Origin: Sphagnum magellanicum
Lineage: Eukaryota; Streptophyta; Sphagnopsida; Sphagnales; Sphagnaceae
Direction of reading: 5' to 3'
NCBI GenBank assembly: GCA_021904315.1
Contig: CM038918.1
Coordinates: 10,927,349 to 10,991,348 of the forward strand
Length of the DNA: 64,000 bases
In this document: piece after piece, positions 33,991-46,739 of the stretch
Position numbering within the stretch: the first letter of the stretch is position 1
Layout of the letters: every line of letters starts with the position of its first letter
Made by a program: the position numbers and the translations under genes
Notes under the pieces: generated by a model
Told to the model about the DNA's origin: nothing
Database searches by the model: none
The model's input: the letters and a program-made list of their open reading frames with translations, nothing else

Positions 33991-36900
33991 TTATCTTAAG
34001 TTCCATGTGTTTCATGTTGATTCGAATAAAAATGTGATCATCCTCTATGAGAGATCATCCCTTATGTGTAATAAAATGGTGGTAAACCTTATTGTATAGT
34101 AACAGTTGTGGATGCATTTCACATAATGGCCTCAACAAATGATATTTAGAATTAGGTCAAAAACTTGTAGTCACTAAGGTGTGTTTGGTTGGCCAAATAA
34201 ACACATGTTTTCTGAAGATTATGATTAATTTCATGCCAAACTCTCACATGTTTTTGCTCCTTTAGTATGACCATGATGAAAAAAAAGACATGTTTTGTGA
34301 ATGCTTGCATTTTTTGCACATAAACTCATTTCAATACTTATTTTAGATATTCTTTTCCACCTCCACCGTGTTTTTGGACAAGAAATACACCTCTAATGGT
34401 GTAATGATCTCCTCATACAAACATGTTGCATGTTTGTGGTGAAAAAATATTCATCTCTTAATGCAAGCAACTAATATAATAGCTCACCTTAGCTTATGTC
34501 ACACATCCAATTGTGTCAATATCATAGTTCCTAAATAGCCACCACAATGCACATAGAACAAATTGGGGGCTTGGTTTAATCAAATGCTTGTAATCAAACA
34601 TCCATCATGTGAATGTGTTGGTTGAATTTGCTCCATTTCAAACACATTATTTCATAATTGCAAATGAATTGACTACGTGGTGTAATCACAATCAAATAAG
34701 TAAAACAAGACATTATATGCGATAACATTTGTGTAAGGTACATGTTTCTTATATTCACACATTAGTGGCACTTTATGTCATATCTTGTGATTTTAAATGA
34801 TGACATAAGAATATTACATAAATGTGGTTAATTTTGAATAAATTATTATTTTCTTAAATTCTTAGGAATTTTAACATTTTTAGATTACTTAAGCAAAAGG
34901 CACTATTTTTCAAGTTTATTAATGAACACAAACAACTAGTGTATCTCAAATAATATTCAACAAAATATTGTAGAATGATTTTAAGATGTAGGCCTTCACT
35001 TGAAAATAATAAAAGACACCATATTTTGGGCATTAATCATTTTAACAAGAAAATCTGATGAATATCTTTCAAACATGGTTTTTGATATGAAAATGAACTT
35101 TAATTCTTGTAATTTATGGAGGAGAATAATTTTCTTTGTAGTTGTATATTATGGAATCAGGAACTTTATATTGAAATGATAAACAATATTCCTATAGCCA
35201 TAAATATAAATATATCATACATTAATGTTCTATATTTGGGTTCTTTTGTTGTTCCCATATCACTTTTTAAAACTTGTAACAAAATGCATGTATATTCTTC
35301 TTCAAAGTATCTTTGAACAATGTTGGGCACCTTGCACATATGTCGTGTGTGGATCACTCATTTCATTAAATCTAACAACCTTACTTGAAAAAATTACATC
35401 ACATTGATCAAATTGATCGTGATTTATTTCACAAACATTTTTGTATATTTTTATTTTAATTCATGAACATCATTTTAATTGTTTCCCAACATTCTTTTCA
35501 TAAACTAGTGTGGCGTGTGGGTGTCGACAAGATAGAGTAGACAAAACAAGTAGTTCACCCAAAATATAATTAAAAAATGAAATAGTTTCTAATATGGATA
35601 GAAGAAAGTAGAATATAAAACTATAGGTCATTGCATTTAGTTTATGGGAAGTTGGATATAAAGTTTGAACAATTCTACTTTCAAGGTGGGGTTTTTCAAC
35701 ACTTTAAATATAAAATGAAATATTATTATCATGTTAATTATTGCAATTTTTTGTTTTAAACTTTTGATATTTTAAAACTTTTTCATGGCTATATGTATTT
35801 TTCTTTGACATAAAACAATGAGCTATCTACTTCACCTTCCTTGCTTGCATGCATGTGTCATTGGCCCAAGTGTGAACTTGTTATTCAACTAATTGAATTC
35901 CAATTTTGAGTTTCAATTGAATTTACAATGACAAAAATTATTCATGTGCCTTACGTCTAAATTTTAGAAAATCACCTCTACAAAATCCTATTCATTGAGC
36001 ACTTTCCAAAAAATCAAAATCATGCCCCAATTCCCCTAAAATTGTTAGTTTTGATTTTGTTGAACGTTGAATGATGAAATTGTTCAATATTCAATAATTA
36101 TTACATCATAGGCTAAATATTACAAAAACATTTTGATACACATGTTTTCTTCAAGGGATTTCCAATATTACCAAAAATGAAGTAAAGGGCATTGTGGTTT
36201 GGAAAGGAGATTTCAATGTCACAAACATCACAAACAAACAACCTTCCTCATTAGGTTGCAATGGGTGTACAATCCTAGGTTTGTGTGGCCATGCAATCAA
36301 AATCAATTGACCTTCAAAATTGCCTTCTTAAATGTTTAGAATCCATATATAATTCATGTGCAAAATACACTTGGGCTTCACATTGCTTTGCACTACTAGT
36401 GATGATCAATTGACATACGGTCAAATATTAATATATTTAAATATAATGAAGTATTTATTTTTTAAAAATTAGTTACCACCATTGGTAATCCATGATCCTA
36501 TCTAGATTGTCCATGAAATAATTTTCACTTCCATTAATTCTAGAATATGAAATTCAAATTTCACCCAATAAAACATTAACATTTCTAACACTCATGTTGT
36601 CCTTTTGGTGCCTTTCGTTATGTCAAAAATAAATTTTTGGGGAACTTTTTAATGTTTCCCAATGTGTTTCCTACCATAGTTCCCAATGACCCTTGGTTCG
36701 AAAAAAAAATATTAAATATAAAAGATTTTTGACCTTAGTGTTTGCAACATCCCCTATGTAATTTTTGGTGTCCTTTGACATTATATCTTGTGCCCTCAAC
36801 CCTTAATGTCTTGGTGCCCCCTATTGGTCAAAAGAAATTTTCATGTCCAAACTAGTGACCTTGGTGTTTCAAACATCACAACCCTTTTTCAATACCCTTG

Positions 36901-39900
36901 TTATTGTTAAGTTGTCATTTTGTCATTCCTTAACAACATTCCCATTTTATTTTTTTATTGTTCCCCATCTTTTCATCATCTTTGGTGTTCTTTGGGCATG
37001 TTTTTGTTATTGACTAAGTTTAAGTCATTCCCAAACCAAAACAACACACCAATCTGAATTCTAAATAGGAATGTTCAAATTTGGGAACGTTTGTCACATC
37101 AACACCCCATCTTGGGATGTCTTTTCAAAACCTTGGCCTAGCAACAATCATATTGATTTAAAGGCTCAATAAACTTTGGAAATGTAAGATGGGTTGAGTC
37201 TTCATTAATTTTAAAGGAGGCCAAAGTTGAAGGGAGAAATATATTCCATTGATTTGGAAAAAAAAAAAAGAAAAAGAAAAAGGGGGAAAAATAAAATGTC
37301 CACCCCCAAGTTATGTGTGAAGGTGATATTAAAAAATTGTTAAATGTCGCTTCCACTAACTATTAATAAATTTGATGTTTAGAATGAGTTTATTAAGTAT
37401 AAATAATTTCATAACATAACATTGATAAAAATAATGTTGATTGGTCAATTTTGATTAAAAGGCGTCCATTGAAATATTACCAAAAAAAAAATTGTTGAAA
37501 ATTAATGTTTTTATTTTTTAAATTTTGACTTAATTAATCAAATATTATTAATGTAAATTTATTATGCTATTCATAATTTTGATTAAAACCATGATTAATT
37601 TGAAAATATAAATATAAATGTATTAAAAATAAATTATTTAATTTTAAAATTGTAATTATAATGGGATTTCATATTGGTTTACTTGTAATTTTGATTTTCA
37701 ATACAAACCAAAAGCTACCATCATGTTAAATTCAATGTTAACATTCATTGAAATTGTGAATATTATGAAATTACTCAATATCAAATTCATTAAAGAATGT
37801 ATGGATATAGAATGTGTTTTAATGATTAAAATACATTGAGACATGTTCCTTTTATATGAAACAAAATTTTGAAATTTAGGACATTTAAGGCACTTTGTAA
37901 TCATGATGTGTAGGTCAAAAAATTTAATTATAATTTAAGATTCATGTTTCAAAACATAAGTAATGTGTTATTAAATAGGCTATTAATATTAAAAATGTAG
38001 TTGTTGAATGAAAAGGTGAAACAAAAATGCACTTGAATTTGTATCATGCACCTTAAAATAACAACACACAAAAAAATCTCAAGGTTTTCAAGACCTTGTT
38101 GTGATAGATAATAATAGGTTCAAAGACATTTGATTTACAATTACCATGCAATTGATGTAACCAAAATATTAAATAATTGAATAATGTTACATTTGAAATC
38201 AAAAACCAAACTTTGAACATGTTTTAACTACATAAAAAATGGGAAAATATTATAATTAAAAAAAATTAAAATGGTTGTGAATAACTTTTATGGTTTTTTT
38301 AGTCATGCCCATCTCAATTTGCACCCAATTTGCAAGCATTGGTATATTGCTCACAAACTAGATCACAACTTTTTCTTCTTCTTTTTTATTGCCAATTTTT
38401 TTGGTCTCCTTTTTCTTTTTTATAAAGCTTCTATGGCAACAAGTCATTCATCCTCAAGTGCATTTGATTCCAATCATGATGATAATTGGAATTGATTTAT
38501 GTGAGCTACGTATAAGGTCCATTAGTGGTCATCATTACAACAATTTTAGATTTTGACCACTTGACACTTTTATTTAATGGAATAGAATGGAACAATGTCT
38601 TTTGTAATTTGTGTTCTTTCATGTTTGAACTTCATATAGGAATGAATAAGTGTCTTGCACTTTAAAAACATTTGGAAAAATTGTATGTTTCTTGTCTTAA
38701 TGCAAATAAAGAGGATATACTACATGTTACACATTGCATCATATCATTATTATCCTATGGCATAAATTTATGTATTTCAACATGACATGTCATTGACATA
38801 TGAACATGTGTTGTCTAATTATGCTTTATGTGGGATGTTGACATCGTTCAAGAGATTGTTAACAAAGGAATATATGTCAATGTAAAAGGCAGGAATGGAA
38901 CGATGCATTTGTATTTAACATGTGGAAACAAATATCATCTTGATACTATGCATGGTATTCAATCTCCTATTTACTTTTTTTTTCCCCCATAGATTTTAAA
39001 TTGTATGAATTTGTGAGATTATGTAAATAATATGTGAGAATTATATGCATAAAGGGTAAGAAGGAGAAAATGTGAAAGCATGTTATGAGTTTGGTAATGA
39101 TCGAATGACAATTATGTGTTTTCAATAAAAAACAAGAATAAAGGTTGATAGTATAAATAAAAGATTAAAATTATGTAAAATTATGTTTATCTCACATAAA
39201 TTGTGATGTTTGATGGATAATTTTTTGTCATGAGTTTTTTTAATGTTCAGGCATGCTCCTATTTTCTTCTCCTTCATTGTGGTTTGCACTCATTTAAGAT
39301 GTTACATAACAAGTGATGTTCATCTTATTATGTGTGCATTATGTGAAAAAAATGATTGAAAATATAATGAACCCAAAAATGAAGGATGTAATATTCATCT
39401 AATGTGATAGTTCAATGCTATATCACATTTATAATACTAGAAATCATGTTTGGCAAGTACAAAATCATTACAAACAAAAAAAACATTTAGTTTGTTTTTA
39501 TGCGAAAATAAAAATAAAAATTGATGGTGTTGAGTTTCAAAATAAAAGCAAATGAGGTGTGCATTTATTGCAACCCAAATGACTAAACCATCAAGTTATT
39601 ACATTTGAACCTTCATTAATTTCTTGTTTTGACCAAATTAATATAATTTCATTAGTGTTATTTTTAAAATTTGAAACTTTAATATAAATTACTCCCTTTC
39701 CATCGTACTAATTAAACTTATTAACAACTAATACCTATTATAATTCTCTTATACATATGTTAAATTATTTTTAATTAAAAAAAATCTATGATTACCCTAT
39801 ATCAAAGTATTTGAATTTTGAAAATGAAAATAATTTTATTATAGAATTAATTGAATTATAAGGTTTACCTCACAATCAATATATTTTTATTCATGTAGTT

Positions 39901-41740
39901 TTCTAAAAGAAGGAGTGACCCATCAAGGGCACATTTTTTAGCCTAAACTTCTGAAATCAAAATTTAATTAATTATTTTTCTATTTTTGTTGAATTTCCAA
40001 TGATAAATTTTCTTTCAAAAATTCAATATCTCTCACCTTTTAGGTCTAAAAATTACAAAATCACCCACATGCAACCCTACTTTTCAAAAATACCAAGAAT
40101 GCACCTCAATTACTCTCTCTCTCTCTCTCTAGATATAAAAATTTCAATGAAAAAATAGTTTAAATTTGAATAACTGATGCATTGTGCCTATCTAAACATT
40201 ACAAAACCACCTTGGTGCAACCTCACTCATCAAGGGTTTTACAACAAAACCAAGAACACGATGAGTAGTGCCATGATTTGGGAGACTAACTAACTATTAA
40301 ATAATTAGATATTGTCATTAAGATTAGCTAACTATTAACTTTTAAGATTTTAACAGGGAGTTAACTTTTTAAGTTGGAATTCTGTTCCATTTCCAAAGAG
40401 TTTTGAGCACATGTTTTTGCCCTTGTACCATATGAAAAGGGTCAAAAAAGGTTGTGTTTAAATCTATTGTGTTCCATAGAGACATTAAGAAATGACCCTC
40501 CAACTTTGATGGTGAATTTCAAACTAAAACTGGAAATGTTAAGGAGTGCCAATTTTGATACTTATTTTAGAAATAATGAAATAATTAAAAAAAAATCAAT
40601 GACACTCTAAAAATCAGAGTAGGCTTGGACCAGAACCCACCATATATCCAAAGCCAAGGTGGCGACATTAAAATGATAGTTAGTTGCACAATTAAGAGGT
40701 GGAAAGGGATGATTTTGGTTCACTAATAGTGGTTGAAATTTGCTCTTTCTAATAGCATAATTTTAATTTTTATGTATGCCGTGAGCAAACTATTGAGGGC
40801 TCATTCTCATTGATGACATGGTTCTACACATCAAACCATCCAAGACTTCGACTAGAAATTTTTAATCTAAACATTTTGGACAGAGGTCATTGAACCAAAA
40901 ATAATTCAGCCATGGTGCAATCAGGATGATTTTCATTAAAAAGTAACATTAGGCAAATGGGTCTAATTTTTCTGGCTTGATGCAAATTCGACCTCCCTTA
41001 CACAGATGGAGTAATAATATGTAGTTTGCTTCCCTTGATGAATGTTGTCTAAAATATAGGGCAAGCCAAGGGCATTGTAAAAACATGTAGGCTAGGTTAG
41101 GACCCAAATGTAAACAAATAAAAAGTTAACTTGGAATCAGCCATAAACAATCCATTCTGTACACCCAAAATGATAGTTACACAATAATCTCTTGGAAAAT
41201 CAAGATCATATTAGGTGTAATTGATGGGGGTGTGTTGCCAATTGATGGGGAAAATTAATTTGAAATAAATCAGTCATAAGATTAAATGGAGTTTGATTTG
41301 AAGAAATGACCATCAAAGTTAATCATGATATTATTATCATTTCACCCAATGACTCATATTAAACGTACCCACTTCCAATAAATGGCAAAAATGGATCCTA
41401 GCCTTTCAGTCACATCAACCTAAGAAATTATCAAATGGAGTCTTCCAGTTTTGAGTGTATTCGAATAGGACTCAATAATGTGTCAAAGTTTTAAAAACTA
41501 CATGACACTAGGAAAGGGTTGAGGACACCCAATTCTTGTGTATTTGACTATCACATATTTCAACTTATTTCATGGCATAAAGCTTAAATTACAGCCAGAA
41601 AAATGGGTTTGTTAGCTAGCTTACCATCAAAGCTCAATAGGTTATTGTGTTCTTAGGAAGGGCTATTTATTAGTCCAGGCCAAAAATAGTGGCAGCCAAT
41701 ATTAGGAATAGAATTTCCATGCAAACAATGAGAAATCACT
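33991..41740. other. long gene-free AT-rich stretch
   Basis: About 7.7 kb without recognisable coding sequence, RNA gene or clear repeat array. Short poly-A/T tracts and a (CT)n run at 40113-40130 are the only low-complexity features. A CACTAGTGATG-type word near 36400 and scattered short direct repeats were not developed further. Confidence 0.5.
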
Positions 41741-41744
41741 TCAT

Positions 41745-42075
41745 GGAGTGAAGGGGCCTTCCTTTTTTTTTCTTAGGGCTGGTGGGGAGGAGCAACACTG
41801 GGTGGGGTTACTGCCTTGCATGGCCCCTTCTTCTGGCAATGGTCTTGTCCCAGGGCCTTTACCGAACTTAAAGACATTGCTGCAAATCTTAGACAGACCA
41901 GATGATCCACCAAAAGCAGAGGATCCATTTGAAAACACAAAGCTTCTTCCACTGTGAAACACAAGGTTCTTCCACTGAGAAACACAATTCTTGCTGACTT
42001 GAAATTCCACTAATTTACCCAATTTTTGCTGACAAAAAATTCCCCTAATTTGCCCAATTTTGCTGACATTTGGGC
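41745..42075. other. isolated GC-rich patch, probable old dispersed element
   Basis: Within AT-rich spacer, 41748-41880 is GC-rich with words like GGGTGGGGTTACTGCCTTGC, GGCCCCTTCTTCTGGCAATG and CCAGGGCCTTTACC. The following 120 bases contain small internal repeats (AAACACAAAGCTTCTTCCACTG type twice; AATTTACCCAATTTTTGCTGAC type twice). It loosely resembles the GC-rich part of intron 7 of the S1-domain gene (24880-24925). Overlapping frames on both strands have no recognisable product. Confidence 0.4.
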
Positions 42076-43985
42076 CTCCTCGTAACACTAGAATTATTTT
42101 GGCAGGTCTAAATTAGTTGATTTTTAAATCTCAATTTTGGCAGTCATGCTTGGCTATGCTTACTTATTATTAGTGAAGAAGCTGATCTCAATTTCCCCAA
42201 ATCAAAAGCTGTTTATGAGTAGTAGGTAGTAGAAATGGCCACTACTTGAGCTAATTAATTCTTGCAGTACCCTTCCCACTCCCTTCAAATTAAAACTTCA
42301 AAAAGAGGGCTCTAACCACATGGATCTCTTGCAGCAGAGGGTTGAGAAAAATCAGGGATTTCTGGCATGTTGTTGTCTACCAGTACAAATGGGTTGTCAG
42401 TAGTGTTCCCATCTTGAGCATGTGGTGAATGGTGAATTGCCTCCTCAAGCATACCAAGTAAACTTTGCAAGGTGATGAAGTAACAATTTTTTTTTTGAAA
42501 ATAAAAATTATTTTCTCAAACATAGACAATCAGTTTGGAAGGTGAACCTTTTGGAGATCATCATTGTATGTAGGAAATGAAAAATATTTATTATTATTAA
42601 AAAGTCAAGCAACAAATTTTAATGAAGAACCAAATTTCAATAGTTTACCATAATTATTGTGGGTTTAATTTAATTTTATGGCCTGATTTTCTTTTTTTGA
42701 CAAGAAATTGAACATCTGAACTTTTATAAGCTTTTCAGACTACTTTTCAGTCACACGTAAATATTTAAAAGTTTATTTCAATTCATTTTTGGTTGCTTGT
42801 GTATTATTGAGTTTTAAGTTGTACATCAAAATATTTTTTTGGTATTCATTTTAACAAAGAGAAATCAAAATTGTATTCATTTTAACAAACCATGCATGAC
42901 ATTATTACCAATAAGTTTCACACAACAAAAAACTACCACGAGCTGAAAACCACTTGGAGCTCAAAACCACTTGAGGTGAATGATGCGCTTTCCAGACACG
43001 AGGCTCACATGGAAATCTTATTCGTGTCTTGTGATCATCATTTTTGCACTTAAAAACCGTTTCCCCTTTGTGAATCACAATGACTAACAATTCAATATTT
43101 GCATGGTAGAAATGATCATCACTGATCCTACTTTTTGAATGTTTTGTGATATGTTTGCCCTTGAAAGTACGTTACGGGTAATTGTGAAGTGAAACGTGTA
43201 CCATTCTCCTCCTCTCTTGGTCTTCCTCCTTTGTCATCCATTATATGCTAATGGGTTCTCCCAAAAAATAAAAATAAAAATTCCTAAATTGTGTGAAAAC
43301 TCAACACTTAATTAATCTTCCTTTCTAAAGCCCACCAGTAGGGGCCAGTATATAGAAACAAGGCCAACAATAAAGAAATTAAATATTTTCTTTTTTCCTT
43401 TTTTGGTAATAGAATTGCATTTTTTCTCTTTGAATTCCATATGGGCCGTAACCTAATTATTCAGCAGATTAATGTTGAAGCTGCCCAAGTACTACTACGA
43501 TACATCAAATGTGTTTTTGGGTTCGCTTCTAAACATTGTAATAAACACCTAATCCTTACACAAGAAAAGGGGTCCTCAACTCCAAATTTAACATTTCCCC
43601 AAGTTAAATATACTCACTAAGAGACCGTCACTCGAGAAGGCAAAGCTACTAGGGAAGGTGCTGCCGGTTCACCCAAAGAGGCCCAAAACAAGAATTAAAG
43701 ACAAAAAAGCAGAATAAGAAGAAGCAAAAAATGAAAATAAATAAATAAATAAAAAAAAACATAAAAAAAAGAGATGGGATGGGGTGTGTAAAAGAAGGGT
43801 TAGGGGGGAGGTTGGATTTAATTAATTGGTATTTTTTAATAATAAAAGTGACATTTAGAGAGTCAGTCACCTAAAAATTACGTACTCATCTCATGCTAAA
43901 AGCACTGCATGGGCTAATTATTAATGAAAGCATTTTGTTAGTCGGCGATTATCGTTTGTTGTAGTAGTAGTGGATCATCCACTAA
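42076..43985. other. gene-free stretch
   Basis: No gene or RNA was recognised. An A-rich run with AAATA repeats lies at 43735-43760. Confidence 0.5.
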
Positions 43986-44029
43986 ACTGGCTGCGCATTC
44001 ATTAGCATTACACCTTAATTACCCACTCC

Positions 44030-44110
44030 CTCCCCCCCCCTAATCTACCCCCCTATCCTTGGAATCCCCCCCCATAGCTCCCCCCTCCCCCTCCCCCACC
44101 CTACCCCAAG
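44030..44110. repeat. C-rich low-complexity tract
   Basis: Many runs of five to nine C separated by one to six other bases. This is a strong strand asymmetry that could form i-motif or G-quadruplex structures. Confidence 0.75.
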
Positions 44111-44111
44111 A

Positions 44112-45230
44112 TCTACTCTTACTTCTATCTAATCACCTAAGAATACGAGTTTCTATTACATACATCCCACTACAATACATACCCCACCCCCCTAAATAGG
44201 TACCTAATTGGCTAACTTCATTAATACCATAAAAGAAAATTGGTACCCATTTAACTTAATTTCAATTTACCAAGCTTAATTTTCATCAAACCCAACTTAA
44301 TTTAGACCAATATATATAATTTTTTACATACATCTCTCACCAGGCACCCCCCCCCCCCCCCCCCCTTCCCCAAATTGGCTAACTTCAGAAAAATACAAAA
44401 AAAACACTATAAAAAAAAAGTACCCAACATAATCATAATCTCCTTCCAACCTAATTTTATTTATACCCAAATTAATTTTCATGCCCCCACCCTCCCCCCC
44501 CCCCCCCCCCCCCCCCCCCCACAAAAGATTGCACAAAATCTCTTCAAGAAAATACCACAAAAACGAAAAAGGAAAAAAAGTCAGAAGAAACGAAGAAGTA
44601 ATAATCACATAATTAATTATCCCCAAAATCCTAGTAAAAATGGATTAGTACGTTGAAACCAGGTTGAATAAATCTGCTCTTACTTCTATTCCGCCTAAGA
44701 ATACGAATATACATTACACAAATCCTAGAAAAATGGGCTAATTTCATAAGAAAATCATAAAACAAAAATTACCCAACTTAATTTCCAACTAAAATAATTA
44801 TATTATTATTCACAAAAGATTTGCAGAAAATCTCCTCAAGACAAAAAAGAAAAAAACAAGAAGTAATTGAAACATAATAATTACTTAGCCCCAACATCCT
44901 ACTAATGGGATTAGTATGTTTGAAACCAGGTTGAATAGATCTGCTCTTAATTCCATGCACCCAAGAATTGGAATATTTATATTAATACCTCTTAAGAAAA
45001 ACTGGCTAACTTCATAAAAACCAAAAAAAATTAAAATTACACAAAACTTAATTTCCAAAACTTAATTTCGATAACCAAAAAAAAAGATTGCACAAAATCT
45101 CCCAAAGGAAAAAGAAAACAAAACCCAAAAAAAGACAAGAAGATGTGATTATTATTACATAATTACTTAGACCTAAAAAACCCTAATAAAATTGATTACC
45201 TAGTAGTAGTAGGAGTAGTAGTAGGTATGT
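44112..45230. repeat. degenerate tandem array, about 270-290-bp unit, upstream of the BES1-type gene
   Basis: AAAAGATTGCACAAAATCTC and variants recur at 44523, 44814 and 45082. CTGCTCTTACTTCTATTC-type words recur at about 44112, 44673 and 44940. GGCTAACTTCATAA-type words recur at about 44207, 44371, 44734 and 45004. GAAACCAGGTTGAATA occurs at about 44655 and 44923. The first copy is partial. Two copies contain C homopolymers (19 at 44347-44365; 27 at 44494-44520). Confidence 0.78.
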
Positions 45231-45450
45231 AGAAAACTAGTTAGTTGTTCAATACTATTTTGAGCGAGGAGGTGGTGCATAGTATTTGTTACCACCCGTT
45301 TAATAAGTACGTACTAATTAATTATAATTAAAATACTTAAGTCGGTGATTTAAGTACTTAATTTAATTAATTAGAATTTAGTGGGTTCCCTTTTATTTAT
45401 TTAAAAAAAAATTCTTACAGCTCCTCTAACGCAACCCAATGTAAAAATTG

Positions 45451-45476
45451 GGGTGGGGGGGGGGGGGGGGGGAGGG
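45451..45476. repeat. G homopolymer tract
   Basis: About 18 consecutive G (45455-45472) with flanking GGGG and GGG, on the same strand as the earlier C tracts. Length in the assembly may be unreliable. Confidence 0.8.
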
Positions 45477-45589
45477 TATGTATTGGAATGTGTAAAATAT
45501 TAAAATAAAGTAGTTGATGGTCAGTAATTAATTGATTTAATTAACTAATGTGCGTGTTTTTCGATTCTGTAAAAACTCATGATTGAGTT

Positions 45590-45790
45590 AGTCCCCCCAC
45601 CCCCCCCCCTGGGATTTATACATTTACATTCCTCTCCCACGGTTACAAAATTAAATTTACCGCAACCGCGCAGCCAGCGATCTGATTCTCTTCTCCCCCG
45701 TCCCTCCTAAAACAAATACCCCGAGGGTAAAATAGAATTTACCTCCGCGACGGTTTCGCGACAGCGAGTACCACACGGTGGTCTCAATTA
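45590..45790. promoter_or_regulatory. CpG-rich patch about 2.3 kb upstream of the BES1-type start
   Basis: CpG is rare around here, but this patch has clusters such as ACCGCAACCGCGCAGCCAGC and CTCCGCGACGGTTTCGCGAC. A weak direct repeat (AAATTTACCGC.. / GAATTTACCTCCGC..) about 85 bases apart is visible. A CACACGG word follows near 45772. It could be a distal promoter element or an old transposon end. Confidence 0.35.
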
Positions 45791-46263
45791 TGATGTCACA
45801 CAAGATTTTTAAAAAATTTTATTAGTTTTTATTTTCGTGTAAATGTTTTCAATAAAAAAATCTGCGGCAAAATTATTTTATTTTATTTTATTTTCGTGCA
45901 AGGAAAAATAAAAGGGGAAATTGTGTAATATATATCGTAATGCTAGCCCAAGGAAAAATTGTTTTATTTTAATTTGCTACAACAATAAGAATCAACAAAC
46001 AAAATTCTATTGCACAAGAATTTTCTATTTTGTTGTGAAACCCAAAAAATAATTCCTATAATTAATTTTTTTTTTTTTTTTCTGTACACACTGGTTCACA
46101 CAAGAAAAAGCAAAAAAATTTGTTGAGCAAAGAAAATTTATATATACCATAGTGTATCTTGGCAGCTTGGACACATCTATTTGTTGAATTTTTAAAAATT
46201 AATTTTGAAAATTCTTATTTCAACAAAATAAAATATTCTTCAAACATTCAATATGTTCCTTCA

Positions 46264-46264
<1 letters not shown>

Positions 46265-46303
<39 letters not shown>
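46265..46303. repeat. A39 homopolymer
   Basis: Thirty-nine A in a row. The upstream bases show no coding or tRNA-like content, so a retroposon tail cannot be claimed. Confidence 0.85.
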
Positions 46304-46307
<4 letters not shown>

Positions 46308-46739
46308 TATTTTGAAAAGAAAATTCTAAAATAGAGAAATTTCAAACATTTCTGAAGAAGAATATAATTAGTGTCAAAGTTGGCAACAAAGATTAGCAAA
46401 GCTGCTGGGCTAATATTGTATTTGTTGTTTTTTTATTGGGGTGAAGAATTCATGCTTTGTACCTCCCACTCCCAACAGTAAGAAATTTATGGATTGTTTT
46501 TGTTGTTTGTGGCATAAGAAAATCCTATTTTGTACTTTTACTGTCACCCAAGAAGAAAGAAAGAATGTTGCCATCTGTTGTCTTGTAAGTAGAGTGTGTT
46601 AGCCTAGTGTCTACTTAATTAATTAATCAATTAATTAAAAAAAGTTTTTTGGGTGGGGCAGCCTTTGGTTGGTTACATGATAACTGCCCTGCTTACCTAT
46701 TTCGCTGGTAAATTTTTTTCTTGTTCAAGCATTTAGCCA

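Noticed and set aside
41741..42088. 115-codon minus frame
   Set aside because: It sits in a GC-rich repeat-like patch with competing frames on the other strand and internal repeats; no known domain.
44324..44656. Open frames of about 93-100 codons on both strands
   Set aside because: They run through C/G homopolymers (poly-Pro on one strand, poly-Gly on the other) inside the tandem array, so openness is compositional.
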